This document shows, one piece after another, positions 7,284 through 14,328 of a stretch of DNA of 64,000 nt. Below the pieces are notes generated by a model. That model ran no database searches. It was not told the DNA's origin and saw only the letters and a list, made by a program, of their open reading frames with translations. Within the stretch, counting starts at the first letter, position 1; every line of letters begins with the position of its first letter. The translations under genes were made by a program, and so were the position numbers. Source of the DNA: Geopseudomonas sagittaria (lineage in GTDB: Bacteria; Pseudomonadota; Gammaproteobacteria; Pseudomonadales; Pseudomonadaceae); contig NZ_FOXM01000001.1 in the NCBI RefSeq assembly GCF_900115715.1, positions 248,001 to 312,000 of the forward strand. Reading direction: 5' to 3'.

Positions 7284-7666
7284 GCGCACCAATCGACGTG
7301 GTACTTCAGCGACTCGACAAGGTGAAGGCTGCTGGCGCCGGCAAGTGGAAAGCCTGCTGCCCGGCTCACGATGACCGCGACCCAAGCCTGAGCATCCGCG
7401 AAGCCGAGGACGGCAAGGTTCTGTTGCACTGCTGGGCCGGCTGCGACACCGAGAGCATCGCCGCCGCCATCGGCCTGACCATCCGCGACCTGTTCCCAGG
7501 CAGCAGCATGCGCCCTGTAAGCAGCGGCCCGAGCAAGGCCGCGCGGGAGCTGGAGGCGACTGTTATCAGCATCGCAGTGGAGCATCTGCGCCAGGGCAGG
7601 CAGCTGTCTGCTGCCGACCGAGATCGCTACGAGACGGCAAAGCGCCGGTTAGGGGTAGCCGTATGA
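7280..7666 (+). CDS. Orphan primase-type (CHC2-like) zinc-finger protein
   Basis: The 128-aa protein has the zinc-binding signature of bacteriophage-type primases: ACCPAHDDRDPSLSIREAED, then LLHCWAGCD, at about residues 24-57. The Cys/His ligands are in CHC2-like order. In DNA primases this domain recognises the template start site and is followed by a TOPRIM catalytic core; here the protein ends after a helical tail with no TOPRIM motif. The stop overlaps the helicase start by four bases. A two-gene arrangement with the helicase is likely. It may guide priming by another protein, or bind origin DNA. Confidence 0.75.
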   Translation: MSAPIDVVLQRLDKVKAAGAGKWKACCPAHDDRDPSLSIREAEDGKVLLHCWAGCDTESIAAAIGLTIRDLFPGSSMRPVSSGPSKAARELEATVISIAVEHLRQGRQLSAADRDRYETAKRRLGVAV

Positions 7667-8895
7667 GCGCCAAGATCGAGAGCTTCAAGAGGGAGTGGGC
7701 CGAAGCTGCCGCCAAGGACGTGTGGCGCGCAAACGCGGTTCAAGCGACCAGCATCACGCCGACTGCCATCCACTGGGCTTGGCCCGGCTGGCTGGCCCTG
7801 GGCAAGCTGACCATCCTTGCCGGCGCTGGTGGCACCGGGAAAACCACCCTCACCATCGGACTTGCGGCAACCATGACTTGTGGCGGTCGCTGGCCTGACG
7901 GCGAGATCTACCGCGAGCGTAGGAGCGTCATCATCTGGTCAAGCGAGGATGACGCCGCCGACACCATCGTGCCGCGCCTCATCGCCTCCGGCGCCGATCT
8001 GAGCAAGGTTTACATCCTGCAAGGTCGCGTCAACGGGCTTGGCGAAGTCGAGCCATTCGACCCGGCAAAGGATATTGATCTGCTGGCCGCCGAGCTGGAG
8101 CGTATCGGGGATGTTGGCCTGATCATGATCGACCCCATCGTCTCCGCCGTCGCTGGTGACATGCACCGCGCAAACGATGTTCGCCGGGCACTTCAAGGGC
8201 TGGTTGATCTGGCCGAGCGTTACGACTGCGCCGTCCTGGGCATCACCCACTTCTCGAAGGGCTCAGCAGGCAGCAACCCCGCCGAGCGTGTTCTCGGATC
8301 GCAGGCGTTCGGCGCGCTGGCTCGCACCGTCCTGGTAGCAGCAAAACAGGAAGACTCCGACCTTCGGGTGCTGGCTCGCGCCAAGTCGAATATTGCCGAT
8401 GACTCTGGCGGGTGCTCCTACTCAATCGAGGAATGTACTGTCCGCGAAAACATCACTACCACTCGCGTGCTGTGGGGCGAACGGATCGAGGGTAGCGCAC
8501 GGGAGATCCTGGCCGACGTGGAGCGGGTCGAGGGTGACGAGCAGCCAGACGGCGATGATCCTAGCGACTGCCTTTACCGCATCCTCAAGGACAACCCGCT
8601 GGAAAGCAACAACGCCAAGTCCCTGATGAAAAGCAACGGCTACACCGAAAAGCAGATACGCCGAGCAAGGGAAAAATTGGCTGTTGTGGTAGCTCGGACA
8701 GGCAGCAAAAAGGACGTGAAGTCTTACTGGTCGCTGCCCCAAGAAACCGACGAAACCTTACTCGTGCCCTCGAAACCTTACTCGTGCCCATCCCTAGGCG
8801 TGGGCACGAGTGAGAAAAAAGGGCACGAGTTGGAAAAAGGGGCACGAGTGGATGCCGCCGAGGACTTCGACGAAGCAGACGCTGAGGTGTTCTGA
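7663..8895 (+). CDS. RepA-like hexameric helicase (AAA_25 / RecA fold)
   Basis: The 410-aa protein is the probable replicative helicase of the element. Walker A is GAGGTGKTTLTIGLA at about residues 54-68, and Walker B is VGLIMIDPIVS near 146-156. The region LGITHFSKGSAGSNPAERVL is the motif 3 / sensor stretch typical of RSF1010 RepA-like enzymes. A second, winged-helix-like part begins near residue 305 (DCLYRILKDNPLESNNAKSL). The last 50 residues are low in recognisable structure because they are encoded by the iteron cluster at 8751-8849. It overlaps the zinc-finger gene upstream and the next gene downstream. Confidence 0.87.
   Translation: MSAKIESFKREWAEAAAKDVWRANAVQATSITPTAIHWAWPGWLALGKLTILAGAGGTGKTTLTIGLAATMTCGGRWPDGEIYRERRSVIIWSSEDDAADTIVPRLIASGADLSKVYILQGRVNGLGEVEPFDPAKDIDLLAAELERIGDVGLIMIDPIVSAVAGDMHRANDVRRALQGLVDLAERYDCAVLGITHFSKGSAGSNPAERVLGSQAFGALARTVLVAAKQEDSDLRVLARAKSNIADDSGGCSYSIEECTVRENITTTRVLWGERIEGSAREILADVERVEGDEQPDGDDPSDCLYRILKDNPLESNNAKSLMKSNGYTEKQIRRAREKLAVVVARTGSKKDVKSYWSLPQETDETLLVPSKPYSCPSLGVGTSEKKGHELEKGARVDAAEDFDEADAEVF
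8751..8849 (+). repeat. Iteron cluster, candidate replication origin
   Basis: CGAAACCTTACTCGTGCCC occurs twice in tandem (8751-8769 and 8771-8789). GGGCACGAGT, the inverse of the repeat core, occurs three times at 8802-8811, 8821-8830 and 8840-8849, with a 19-base period. ACTCGTGCCCA and TGGGCACGAGT form an 11-bp palindrome around TCCCTAGGCG (8780-8811). A-rich tracts follow the inverted copies. This has the layout of an iteron origin read by a Rep protein, yet lies inside the helicase coding region. Confidence 0.75.
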
Positions 8896-9185
8896 TGGCC
8901 GCAATCGACTACCTGAGAGAGCACGGATTGTCGGCCAGAGTCAGGGGGGAACGGATCATCATTTCCCCTCGCTCTAGCGTCACCGAACCAATCCGCCAGT
9001 TCATCAAATTGCACCGCCTTGAGCTGCTGGCCGAACTGGCGGCAAACGACGGCGAGACGCGCCGTGCTGCCTGGGACGTGTCCATACCCGGATACGGAAA
9101 GCGCCGGATGATCGGCGAGCCATGCACCCACGCCGAAGCGCTGGAACACGTCAGGGGGATATGGCCTGGCGCCGCTATCGAGTGA
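8895..9185 (+). CDS. Small unknown phage-type protein
   Basis: The 96-aa protein starts at ATG 8895, sharing the A of the helicase TGA. The N-terminal half (MAAIDYLREHGLSARVRGER, then SVTEPIRQFIKLHRLELLAE) resembles a helical fold common near phage replication genes, with the TubC docking-domain pattern of a short hairpin followed by helices. The second half carries AWDVSIPGYGKRRMIGEP and a helical end. No catalytic motif is seen. It is the last gene before a terminator, so it closes the early operon. Confidence 0.6.
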   Translation: MAAIDYLREHGLSARVRGERIIISPRSSVTEPIRQFIKLHRLELLAELAANDGETRRAAWDVSIPGYGKRRMIGEPCTHAEALEHVRGIWPGAAIE

Positions 9186-9192
9186 CCACCTC

Positions 9193-9223
9193 AAGCCCGG
9201 TTAACCACCGGGCTTTTTCTTTT
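9193..9223 (+). terminator. Intrinsic terminator after the replication cluster
   Basis: AGCCCGGT (9194-9201) pairs with ACCGGGCT (9207-9214) across TAACC, followed by TTTTCTTTT. It separates the early cluster (alpA to 9185) from the late-looking genes downstream. Confidence 0.88.
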
Positions 9224-9327
9224 CAGGATGATCCAAAACTGGAGCATTTTTCATGGCACCAAGCGTGCATGTTTTCTACCCGCGTTTGGTATCTTGGTCG
9301 AGCCATCGAAAGAGCGCCGGGGTACGG

Positions 9328-9786
9328 ATGAGCAAGAGCACGGAAAGATTGCCGCTGAGCATTAGGGAGCTGGGCGAAGTCCTGGGCGTGTACGGGGCGC
9401 TGGGTCTGATAAGCCAGCTGCCCACCGTTGAAAAGCGCGACCATCGATACCCTGGGCGTGTCCGGCGGGTGCCGATTCTGTACGTGCCGAAGTCGATCAG
9501 GCCGGGTTGCAAGCTTGTGGCGATCCTTGGCCAGGAGCATGCCGGGCGCCTGATTGAGAAGTTCGGCGGCGAGATGCTTTTTCCTGCAAGCTGTATCGGG
9601 CTGTACAAGGCCGCACGAAAAAAGGCGGTTCGTTACGTGGTTCACGATGAAGGCGCCGCGATCACAGAGGCCGCCGCGCTTTTCTGCATGAGCCCGAGCC
9701 AAATCAAGAACATCCTCGAGTATCCCCCTGGCCCGTGGGATGCGTGGGTTCCTGATCCTGTCGCGGGCACTACACGACAAGGGTAG
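9328..9786 (+). CDS. Mor-like transcriptional regulator
   Basis: The 152-aa protein resembles the Mor/C activators that switch on middle and late genes of Mu-like phages. Visible similarities are the core LVAILGQEHAGRLIEKFGGE, a proline/aromatic strand and a C-terminal helix-turn-helix (ITEAAALFCMSPSQIKNILE). ATG 9328 leaves about 100 bases after the terminator for a promoter. ATG 9253 is in frame, has GGAG at 9241-9244 and would add 25 residues, so it remains possible. Sitting just before the capsid-like gene, it may activate that operon; this is inference. Confidence 0.65.
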   Translation: MSKSTERLPLSIRELGEVLGVYGALGLISQLPTVEKRDHRYPGRVRRVPILYVPKSIRPGCKLVAILGQEHAGRLIEKFGGEMLFPASCIGLYKAARKKAVRYVVHDEGAAITEAAALFCMSPSQIKNILEYPPGPWDAWVPDPVAGTTRQG

Positions 9787-9796
9787 TGAGCCCGGC

Positions 9797-10019
9797 ATGA
9801 CCCCTGCCGCCGCGAAATCAAAGGTACTCCGTCGATGGGGGCACCTTGTGGGTGGATAGCATCCACGGCGATTGGCACCTGCGTGCCTCCGAAAATCGCC
9901 TACCAGACTTCCAAACAGTCTCAACCCTGCATAAGTGCTCGGAAATCCCGCCAGAAGCTCAGCACATCGCACGCCATCAAACTGCCCGCATCGACAACAG
10001 AAACGGGCACTTTGAATGA
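9797..10019 (+). pseudogene. Small gene broken by a frameshift in a G run
   Basis: ATG 9797 opens MTPAAAKSKVLRRWG and then hits a stop (TAG at 9857-9859) soon after GGGGG at 9837-9841. Removing one G joins it to a second frame reading TLWVDSIHGDWHLRASENRL, then DNRNGHFE, and ending TGA at 10017-10019. The joined 73-codon frame looks like a genuine compact protein. Its stop overlaps the next ATG as ATGA, as in coupled genes. The cause may be a real mutation, a programmed shift at the G run, or a sequencing error. Confidence 0.6.
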
Positions 10020-10936
10020 CCAGCAAACTCCACCAGCTGTTGACCGACGCCGGGCAGGCAGTCGGCTACCAAGATCACATCGCCGTGGGCGCTACCGAGC
10101 CGCACGCCCGCACCATGAAGCGCGCCGCCGAGGCAACTGGGCTGAGCATGCTTCATGAGCAGGCGCCGACCCTGAACCCTGGCGTTGATGGCGGCCTGTA
10201 CCTGCCGTACGGTACCGAAGCCGGCAAGGTAAGCACCCTGGCCGCCGCCATGCTTTCCCACAGCGTCACCGGCAAGGCCGGCGCTCAAATCATCGTCATC
10301 GACCGCGCCCCGGCGGCGCCTGCTGGAGAGTCGACGCTCCCGGCGTTTTACACCCGTGATTACCGATTCGACGTGGTGAAGCCGGCACAGTTTGCGCTGC
10401 TGGCCGATGGCGCCGAAGTGACGGATGCCGCGTGGCCGATCAGTCGCGCCGCCGTCGACCTCTCCACCATGCCGACCTACTCATTCCGGGTGAACATGAC
10501 CCGCGCGCAGCAGCGCGAGTACGGGCTGGGCTTCCTGTCCGCCGAGCTGGAACATTCCATCATCGCCGGTATCGCCCGCTCCGCTGACGCCGCCCTGCTG
10601 GCCGCCATCGTAGCAACCACTCCCGCCGCGTTCTCCCTGGGCGCTGCCGCTGCCAAGGGCTGCCAGTTCGCCGACCTGCGCGCAATCGTCGGCAGTGCCG
10701 GCACAGGTGCTGCCGCTCAACAGGGTGAGCTGTTCGTGGATGGCATGGCCGCCGAGTTGTGCATGGAAGTCGCCCCGACCATCGTCGGCACCTGGATGCG
10801 CGCCGCTGTGGCCGTTCATGAGGACGTGACCCTGATTGCTGATCGCCGAAGCGTTGAGGGTGATTTGTCGCTCACCTGCTTCGTGAACCTGCAACCGCTG
10901 GTGCCGGACGCGGGCTACTTCTTCGTGCGCGGCTGA
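10016..10936 (+). CDS. Possible HK97-fold major capsid protein
   Basis: The 306-aa protein begins in the ATGA overlap with the broken gene. I recognise no exact family, but its layout resembles a small HK97-type capsid protein. It has an N-terminal arm, then a strand-rich region (DYRFDVVKPAQFALLADGAE), a long spine-like helix (SAELEHSIIAGIARSADAAL), a P-domain-like middle and a final beta stretch (EDVTLIADRRSVEGDLSLTC). No portal, protease, scaffold or terminase gene accompanies it. If correct, it could redirect helper capsid assembly or form small particles. Alternatives include another phage structural or decoy protein. Confidence 0.45.
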   Translation: MTSKLHQLLTDAGQAVGYQDHIAVGATEPHARTMKRAAEATGLSMLHEQAPTLNPGVDGGLYLPYGTEAGKVSTLAAAMLSHSVTGKAGAQIIVIDRAPAAPAGESTLPAFYTRDYRFDVVKPAQFALLADGAEVTDAAWPISRAAVDLSTMPTYSFRVNMTRAQQREYGLGFLSAELEHSIIAGIARSADAALLAAIVATTPAAFSLGAAAAKGCQFADLRAIVGSAGTGAAAQQGELFVDGMAAELCMEVAPTIVGTWMRAAVAVHEDVTLIADRRSVEGDLSLTCFVNLQPLVPDAGYFFVRG

Positions 10937-10949
10937 CCTGGAGGCCACC

Positions 10950-11312
10950 ATGCGAATTTTCGACCTGTTCAAGCGCAAACCGAGCAACGAGCTTCCGGCA
11001 GAGGTGGCCACCGCCATCGAGGCCGCGCACATCATCCTCAGACCGCACGGCGAGGAAGGCGATATTCGCGCCGTGGTACAGGTCGCCGGCCACCGTGGCG
11101 GCTGGATTCACAGCGCCGAGGAAGACGCCCGGCACCTGGCCGCCCTGTGGCCCGAGTTGAGTCCTGGGCAACTGGCCCGCGCCCACCAGTTCATCGCCGC
11201 CAGCGTTCGCCAGCGGTACCGCAACCTTGACGCCGAGCAGCAAGGGACGCGCGTCACCTACGCGAACAGGTACAGCCGGACGCACTACGAAAGCGGTTAC
11301 GGGAGGAAGTAG
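10950..11312 (+). CDS. Unknown protein after the capsid-like gene
   Basis: The 120-aa product has a strong ribosome binding site (CTGGAGG at 10939-10945). It begins MRIFDLFKRKPSNELPAEV, a pattern like the N-terminus of small phage proteins next to capsid genes. It continues as helices (AEEDARHLAALWPELSPGQL, then ARAHQFIAASVRQRYR) and ends in a basic, tyrosine-rich tail (YANRYSRTHYESGYGRK) that could bind nucleic acid. Family not recognised. It is spaced 13 bases after the capsid-like stop and is probably co-transcribed. Confidence 0.6.
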   Translation: MRIFDLFKRKPSNELPAEVATAIEAAHIILRPHGEEGDIRAVVQVAGHRGGWIHSAEEDARHLAALWPELSPGQLARAHQFIAASVRQRYRNLDAEQQGTRVTYANRYSRTHYESGYGRK

Positions 11313-11316
11313 GCCA

Positions 11317-11496
11317 ATGACCACCAAGACGAAAGACCAGTACCGAATCACCGTCTGCCTTGATGAGCAGACCGCCGCCGCCCTAGAGAAAGAACACCGC
11401 GACTTCGCGCAGAAGACCGGCGTTGCAGCCTCGAAAACCAAGATCGCCGCCCGTGCCATCGCCGCCGGGCTCGGGATTACCAGCCGGGCCGGCTGA
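11317..11496 (+). CDS. Ribbon-helix-helix-like small DNA-binding protein
   Basis: The 59-aa protein has the pattern of an Arc/MetJ-type ribbon-helix-helix fold: a short basic strand YRITVCLDEQTAAALEKEH, then a turn and a second helix ASKTKIAARAIAAGLGI. Such dimers act as repressors, antitoxins or relaxosome parts. ATG 11317 follows GGGAGGA at 11301-11307, four bases after the preceding stop. No toxin partner is evident. A repressor role for the local operon is the simplest reading, but not shown. Confidence 0.6.
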   Translation: MTTKTKDQYRITVCLDEQTAAALEKEHRDFAQKTGVAASKTKIAARAIAAGLGITSRAG

Positions 11497-11599
11497 CAGA
11501 ATGCCGCCTCGCCCCCTGGCGGTTTGGTTCAAAGGGGGTGCTGTGCCGCCCGGCTCTGGATTCGCTCCCGGAGTCGGGCACCTTTTCCGAGGGTCACGA

Positions 11600-11926
11600 A
11601 TGAACACCAACGACACGCTTTCCACGCTGTACGCCGTACAGGCCGACATCGAGGAGGTAGCCGCCAAGCTCCTTCGTGATGCCCAGATGCTGAAGACGAT
11701 CATCAAGCGGCAGCCACTGTCCCCAGAGCTTACCGACCTGCTCGCCGAGTTGCGCCGCGACGGCGACAACATCAAGACGCGCACCGCGTTCTTCCGTGGC
11801 GCCCTGGTCGAGCACGCCGACGCCGAGCACGCCGACCGCATGCGCCCCCGTAGGGTGGCACGCTGCGTTCCGGGATCACGTGAAGACCTGGTGCGCCGTG
11901 GCGCCCTGCTGGTCAAGGGCGCGTAA
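11600..11926 (+). CDS. Small helical unknown protein, last gene of the element
   Basis: The 108-aa protein starts at ATG 11600 behind GAGGG. It consists of long amphipathic helices (TLSTLYAVQADIEEVAAKLL, then SPELTDLLAELRRDGDNIKT) that probably form a coiled coil, followed by an Arg-rich segment. The frame is also open back to ATG 11501, where the extra codons overlie a hairpin-rich stretch, repeating the arrangement seen at 5637-5927. The upstream ATG lacks a ribosome binding site. Function not recognised. Confidence 0.55.
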   Translation: MNTNDTLSTLYAVQADIEEVAAKLLRDAQMLKTIIKRQPLSPELTDLLAELRRDGDNIKTRTAFFRGALVEHADAEHADRMRPRRVARCVPGSREDLVRRGALLVKGA

Positions 11927-12203
11927 TCTTGGGTCCTTTCTCGCCCTGGGGGCTATGCGGGGACATGGTCGCCGCGCCGATCGATATCTGTGTGATCCGC
12001 AAAATCAATTCTCCTGCTGGTGCCACCAGAAGCCACCCGCCGACCTTCACCCGACAAGCGGTAAAGACTGGGATTGGTTGGCACGAATAGGGCACAATCC
12101 GCCCCCATCGACGGGGGTACTTTTCGTTTTGGGGGCATTTTTGGGGGCATCGAGAAACCGCCACCGCCCGCAAAGCCAGTATTTCCGGGGTTTTTTCACT
12201 GGT
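11927..12203 (+). other. Non-coding right end of the element
   Basis: I see no gene here. The stretch holds a GC-rich hairpin (CCCCC at 12102-12106 with GGGGG at 12113-12117, then a T-rich tail to 12130) that may terminate the last element transcript. It also holds the arm repeat at 12127-12150 and a short segment up to attR at 12204. Confidence 0.6.
12127..12150 (+). repeat. Right-end arm-type repeats of the element
   Basis: An exact copy of the 24-base tandem unit at 2881-2904 (two TTGGGGGCAT motifs), in the same orientation and 54 bases inside attR. There is no inverted third copy here, unlike at the left end. Confidence 0.75.
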
Positions 12204-12226
12204 GTTCGAGTCCCTTTCGAGCACCA
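12204..12226 (+). other. attR: displaced copy of the tRNA-Leu 3' end
   Basis: GTTCGAGTC-CC-TTTCGAG-CACCA repeats the tRNA 3' end at 2750-2773, with T to C at 12213 and loss of one G before CACCA. No upstream acceptor strand is present, so it is not a tRNA. It marks the far end of the element. Confidence 0.8.
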
Positions 12227-12238
12227 AGCAATGAACAA

Positions 12239-12259
12239 ACCCGCTCAGGCGGGTTTTTT
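12239..12259 (+). terminator. Original tRNA-Leu terminator, displaced by insertion
   Basis: CCCGC (12240-12244) pairs with GCGGG (12249-12253) over a TCAG loop, followed by six T. It lies 13 bases after attR, where the chromosomal tRNA terminator should sit if the element were removed. Confidence 0.8.
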
Positions 12260-12290
12260 CATGCCGGTCACTTTTTCAAGCGAGGCCGCC

Positions 12291-12785
12291 ATGTCCCGAC
12301 ACCAGCTGCGCCCGCAGGGCGATTTCCCTCCCGCCGGGCTCGTCCGCCGTCTGGCGGCGATGTTCTACGACTTCCTGCTGTGCACGGCGCTGCTGATGGT
12401 GGTCACCCTGCTCTACCAGCAGGGCATCCTGCGCCTGATCTACGGCGCCGAGCAGCTCAAGGCGCTGGCCGACGCCGGCGGCCTGGATCGCGACCCGATC
12501 CTCGCCAGCCTGCTGCTGGTCTGCCTGTTCGCCTTCTTCGCCAAGTTCTGGACCCACAGCGGGCAGACCCTGGGCATGCAGGTGTGGGGCATCCGCATCC
12601 AGAACAGGGACGGCAGCGCCATCGACCTGTGGCAGGCGCTGCTGCGCTTCTTCATCGCCATCGGCTCCTGGCTGTGCTTCGGCCTCGGCTACCTGTGGAT
12701 GCTGTGGGACAAGGAGCAGCGCACCTGGCACGACCGCTACTCGGAAAGCGTGGTGGTCCAGCTGCCGAAGAAGCCCAAGCGCTGA
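12291..12785 (+). CDS. RDD-family inner-membrane protein
   Basis: The 164-aa protein has the RDD pattern: an N-terminal LVRRLAAMFYDFLLCTALLM helix carrying the Arg and Asp residues, a second membrane segment (ILASLLLVCLFAFFAKFW), the TLGMQVWGIRI strand and a final helix pair ending in WHDRYSESVVV. Members sit in the inner membrane; transport or ion-exchange roles have been proposed for some. ATG 12291 is the first start after the terminator. In Pseudomonas this gene usually sits near lptG. Specific function is unknown. Confidence 0.88.
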   Translation: MSRHQLRPQGDFPPAGLVRRLAAMFYDFLLCTALLMVVTLLYQQGILRLIYGAEQLKALADAGGLDRDPILASLLLVCLFAFFAKFWTHSGQTLGMQVWGIRIQNRDGSAIDLWQALLRFFIAIGSWLCFGLGYLWMLWDKEQRTWHDRYSESVVVQLPKKPKR

Positions 12786-12897
12786 ACAGCACGGCCGCCT
12801 GAGCGGCAAGCGCTAGACTGAGCAGGCAGACCCGTCACTGCCTGCCCGCCCCGGTGATTCTGTCCCCACGCGGCGCCAGGCCATCCGAGGCGCCGGC

Positions 12898-14328
12898 ATG
12901 AACGCAGCGCAAGGCTGGGGGCTTAACCGTGTCGCGACCCGCGCCTTGCCGGTCGCGCTGGGCTTGCTCGTGCTGGGGGCCTGCGCGACCCGCGGGCCGA
13001 CGCCCGACGCCGCCTGCGCCGCGACCTTCGCCACGCAGCACGCCGCCACCGCGACGAGCCGCGATGCCCAGTACCATCTTCTCGACGATTTTCCCGGCCT
13101 GCGCAGCGACCGCGTGCTCGCCGCGCTCGGCGCTCACGCCCGCACCCCGGCGGCGCGCCGCCTGTGGCTGCAGCGCCTGGCGGCACACGACCGCGAGGCC
13201 AGCGCCATCGAGCGCGCCAACCTGCCGCCCGGCCGGCGTCGCCACCTTCCCGAGCCCGCGCGCCTGGAACACTGCCGGCAGCAACAGGTCGAGCGTTCGA
13301 GCCGGGATCCCGAGTCCTTCCGGCAGGTCGTGCGCGCCGCCCAGGTGCCCTCTGACTACCGGCGCTGGGCCCGCGCCCTGGGCCTCTATCCGCTGGTCAA
13401 GCCCTTCTACCGCCGGGCCATCGCCGCCTGGCAGCGCGAGGCCGCGGCGCAGCAGGCCCCGGCGGAGCATGCCGGCTGGCTGAGCTATCGCCCGCTGGCC
13501 GCCGCGCCCGCGACCCCAGTCCGCCTGCGGGAGGATGCGCTCGGCCTGCCGCAGGCCGAGCCGGCGCAGCTGGCCGCCCTGTTCGCCCGCCACGCCCCGG
13601 AGATCCGCATCGCCCAGCGCAGCGCGGCCGACCAGCTCGGCACGCCGCGCTTCGCGCGCGACGGCCAGCGGCGCTTCGACGCCCACGACCCGGTGCTCTA
13701 TCGCCATCACGGCTGGAGCCGGCTGGAGGGGGGCTGGCACCTGCAGCTGATCTACCAGTTCTGGTTCCGCGAACGGCCGAGCGCCCGGCCGCTGGACATC
13801 TACGCCGGCGCCCTGGACGGCCTGCTGTGGCGGGTGACCCTCGACGCCGACGGCAATGCCCTGCTCTACGACGCCATCCACCCCTGCGGCTGCTGGCATG
13901 CCCTGTTCCTGCCCGCCGACTCGCCGCTGCAGTTCCGCCAGCCGGCTGGCGAGGAGCAGCGCCTGGCGCGCCGCCTGGGCCTGCCCGGCAGCCAGGCGGC
14001 CACCCTGTGGCTGCGCGGCGGCGATCACGCCCTGCTGTGGGTCGACGCGCGCCGCGCGTCCCGGCCGGCCAGTCGCTATCGCTTCGCAGACCTCGACGCC
14101 CTGCGCCAGCTCGCCCATCCCGACGGCCAGCACAGCCTGTACGACCGCCGCGGCCTGGTGCCCGGCAGCCAGCGTCTGGAGCGCTGGCTGCTGTGGCCGT
14201 CGGGCGTGGTCTCGCCAGGCGCCATGCGCCAGTGGGGAAGGCATGCCAGCGCCTTCATCGGCGAGGCGCACCTCGACGATCCGGACCTGCTCGGCCGCTA
14301 TCTTGCCCGACCGGCAGCGCCAGAATGA
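12898..14328 (+). CDS. Large lipoprotein, unknown function
   Basis: The 476-aa product starts with a signal peptide and lipobox (LVLGAC, Cys29), so it should be lipidated and exported. The rest is Arg/Ala/Leu-rich, soluble and without a fold I recognise. Visible landmarks are WSRLEGGWHLQLIYQFWFRE near residue 275 and a short Cys pair in IHPCGCWHALF. Its TGA lies inside a 17-bp inverted repeat that terminates transcription. The family appears Pseudomonas-restricted as far as I remember. Outer-membrane location depends on the residue after Cys29 (Ala), which is compatible with Lol export. Confidence 0.8.
   Translation: MNAAQGWGLNRVATRALPVALGLLVLGACATRGPTPDAACAATFATQHAATATSRDAQYHLLDDFPGLRSDRVLAALGAHARTPAARRLWLQRLAAHDREASAIERANLPPGRRRHLPEPARLEHCRQQQVERSSRDPESFRQVVRAAQVPSDYRRWARALGLYPLVKPFYRRAIAAWQREAAAQQAPAEHAGWLSYRPLAAAPATPVRLREDALGLPQAEPAQLAALFARHAPEIRIAQRSAADQLGTPRFARDGQRRFDAHDPVLYRHHGWSRLEGGWHLQLIYQFWFRERPSARPLDIYAGALDGLLWRVTLDADGNALLYDAIHPCGCWHALFLPADSPLQFRQPAGEEQRLARRLGLPGSQAATLWLRGGDHALLWVDARRASRPASRYRFADLDALRQLAHPDGQHSLYDRRGLVPGSQRLERWLLWPSGVVSPGAMRQWGRHASAFIGEAHLDDPDLLGRYLARPAAPE

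Larger units (their letters stand above)
2750..12226 (+). mobile_element. Integrated satellite-like element at tRNA-Leu (~9.5 kb)
   Basis: The segment is bounded by imperfect direct repeats of the tRNA-Leu 3' end. It starts with a P4-type integrase and carries a LexA-box-controlled gene, AlpA, an ash/Icd-like segment, many small overlapping genes, a primase-type zinc finger, a RepA-like helicase with iterons, a Mor-like regulator and a possible capsid protein. Every gene is on the plus strand. No terminase, portal, protease, tail or lysis gene is present, so it is not a complete prophage. The content resembles P4-like satellites or phage-inducible islands. Helper dependence and packaging are inference. 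Confidence 0.8.

Noticed and set aside
12204-12226. Possible second tRNA at the right element end
   Set aside because: Only the 3' end of a tRNA is present; no acceptor or anticodon arms precede it.
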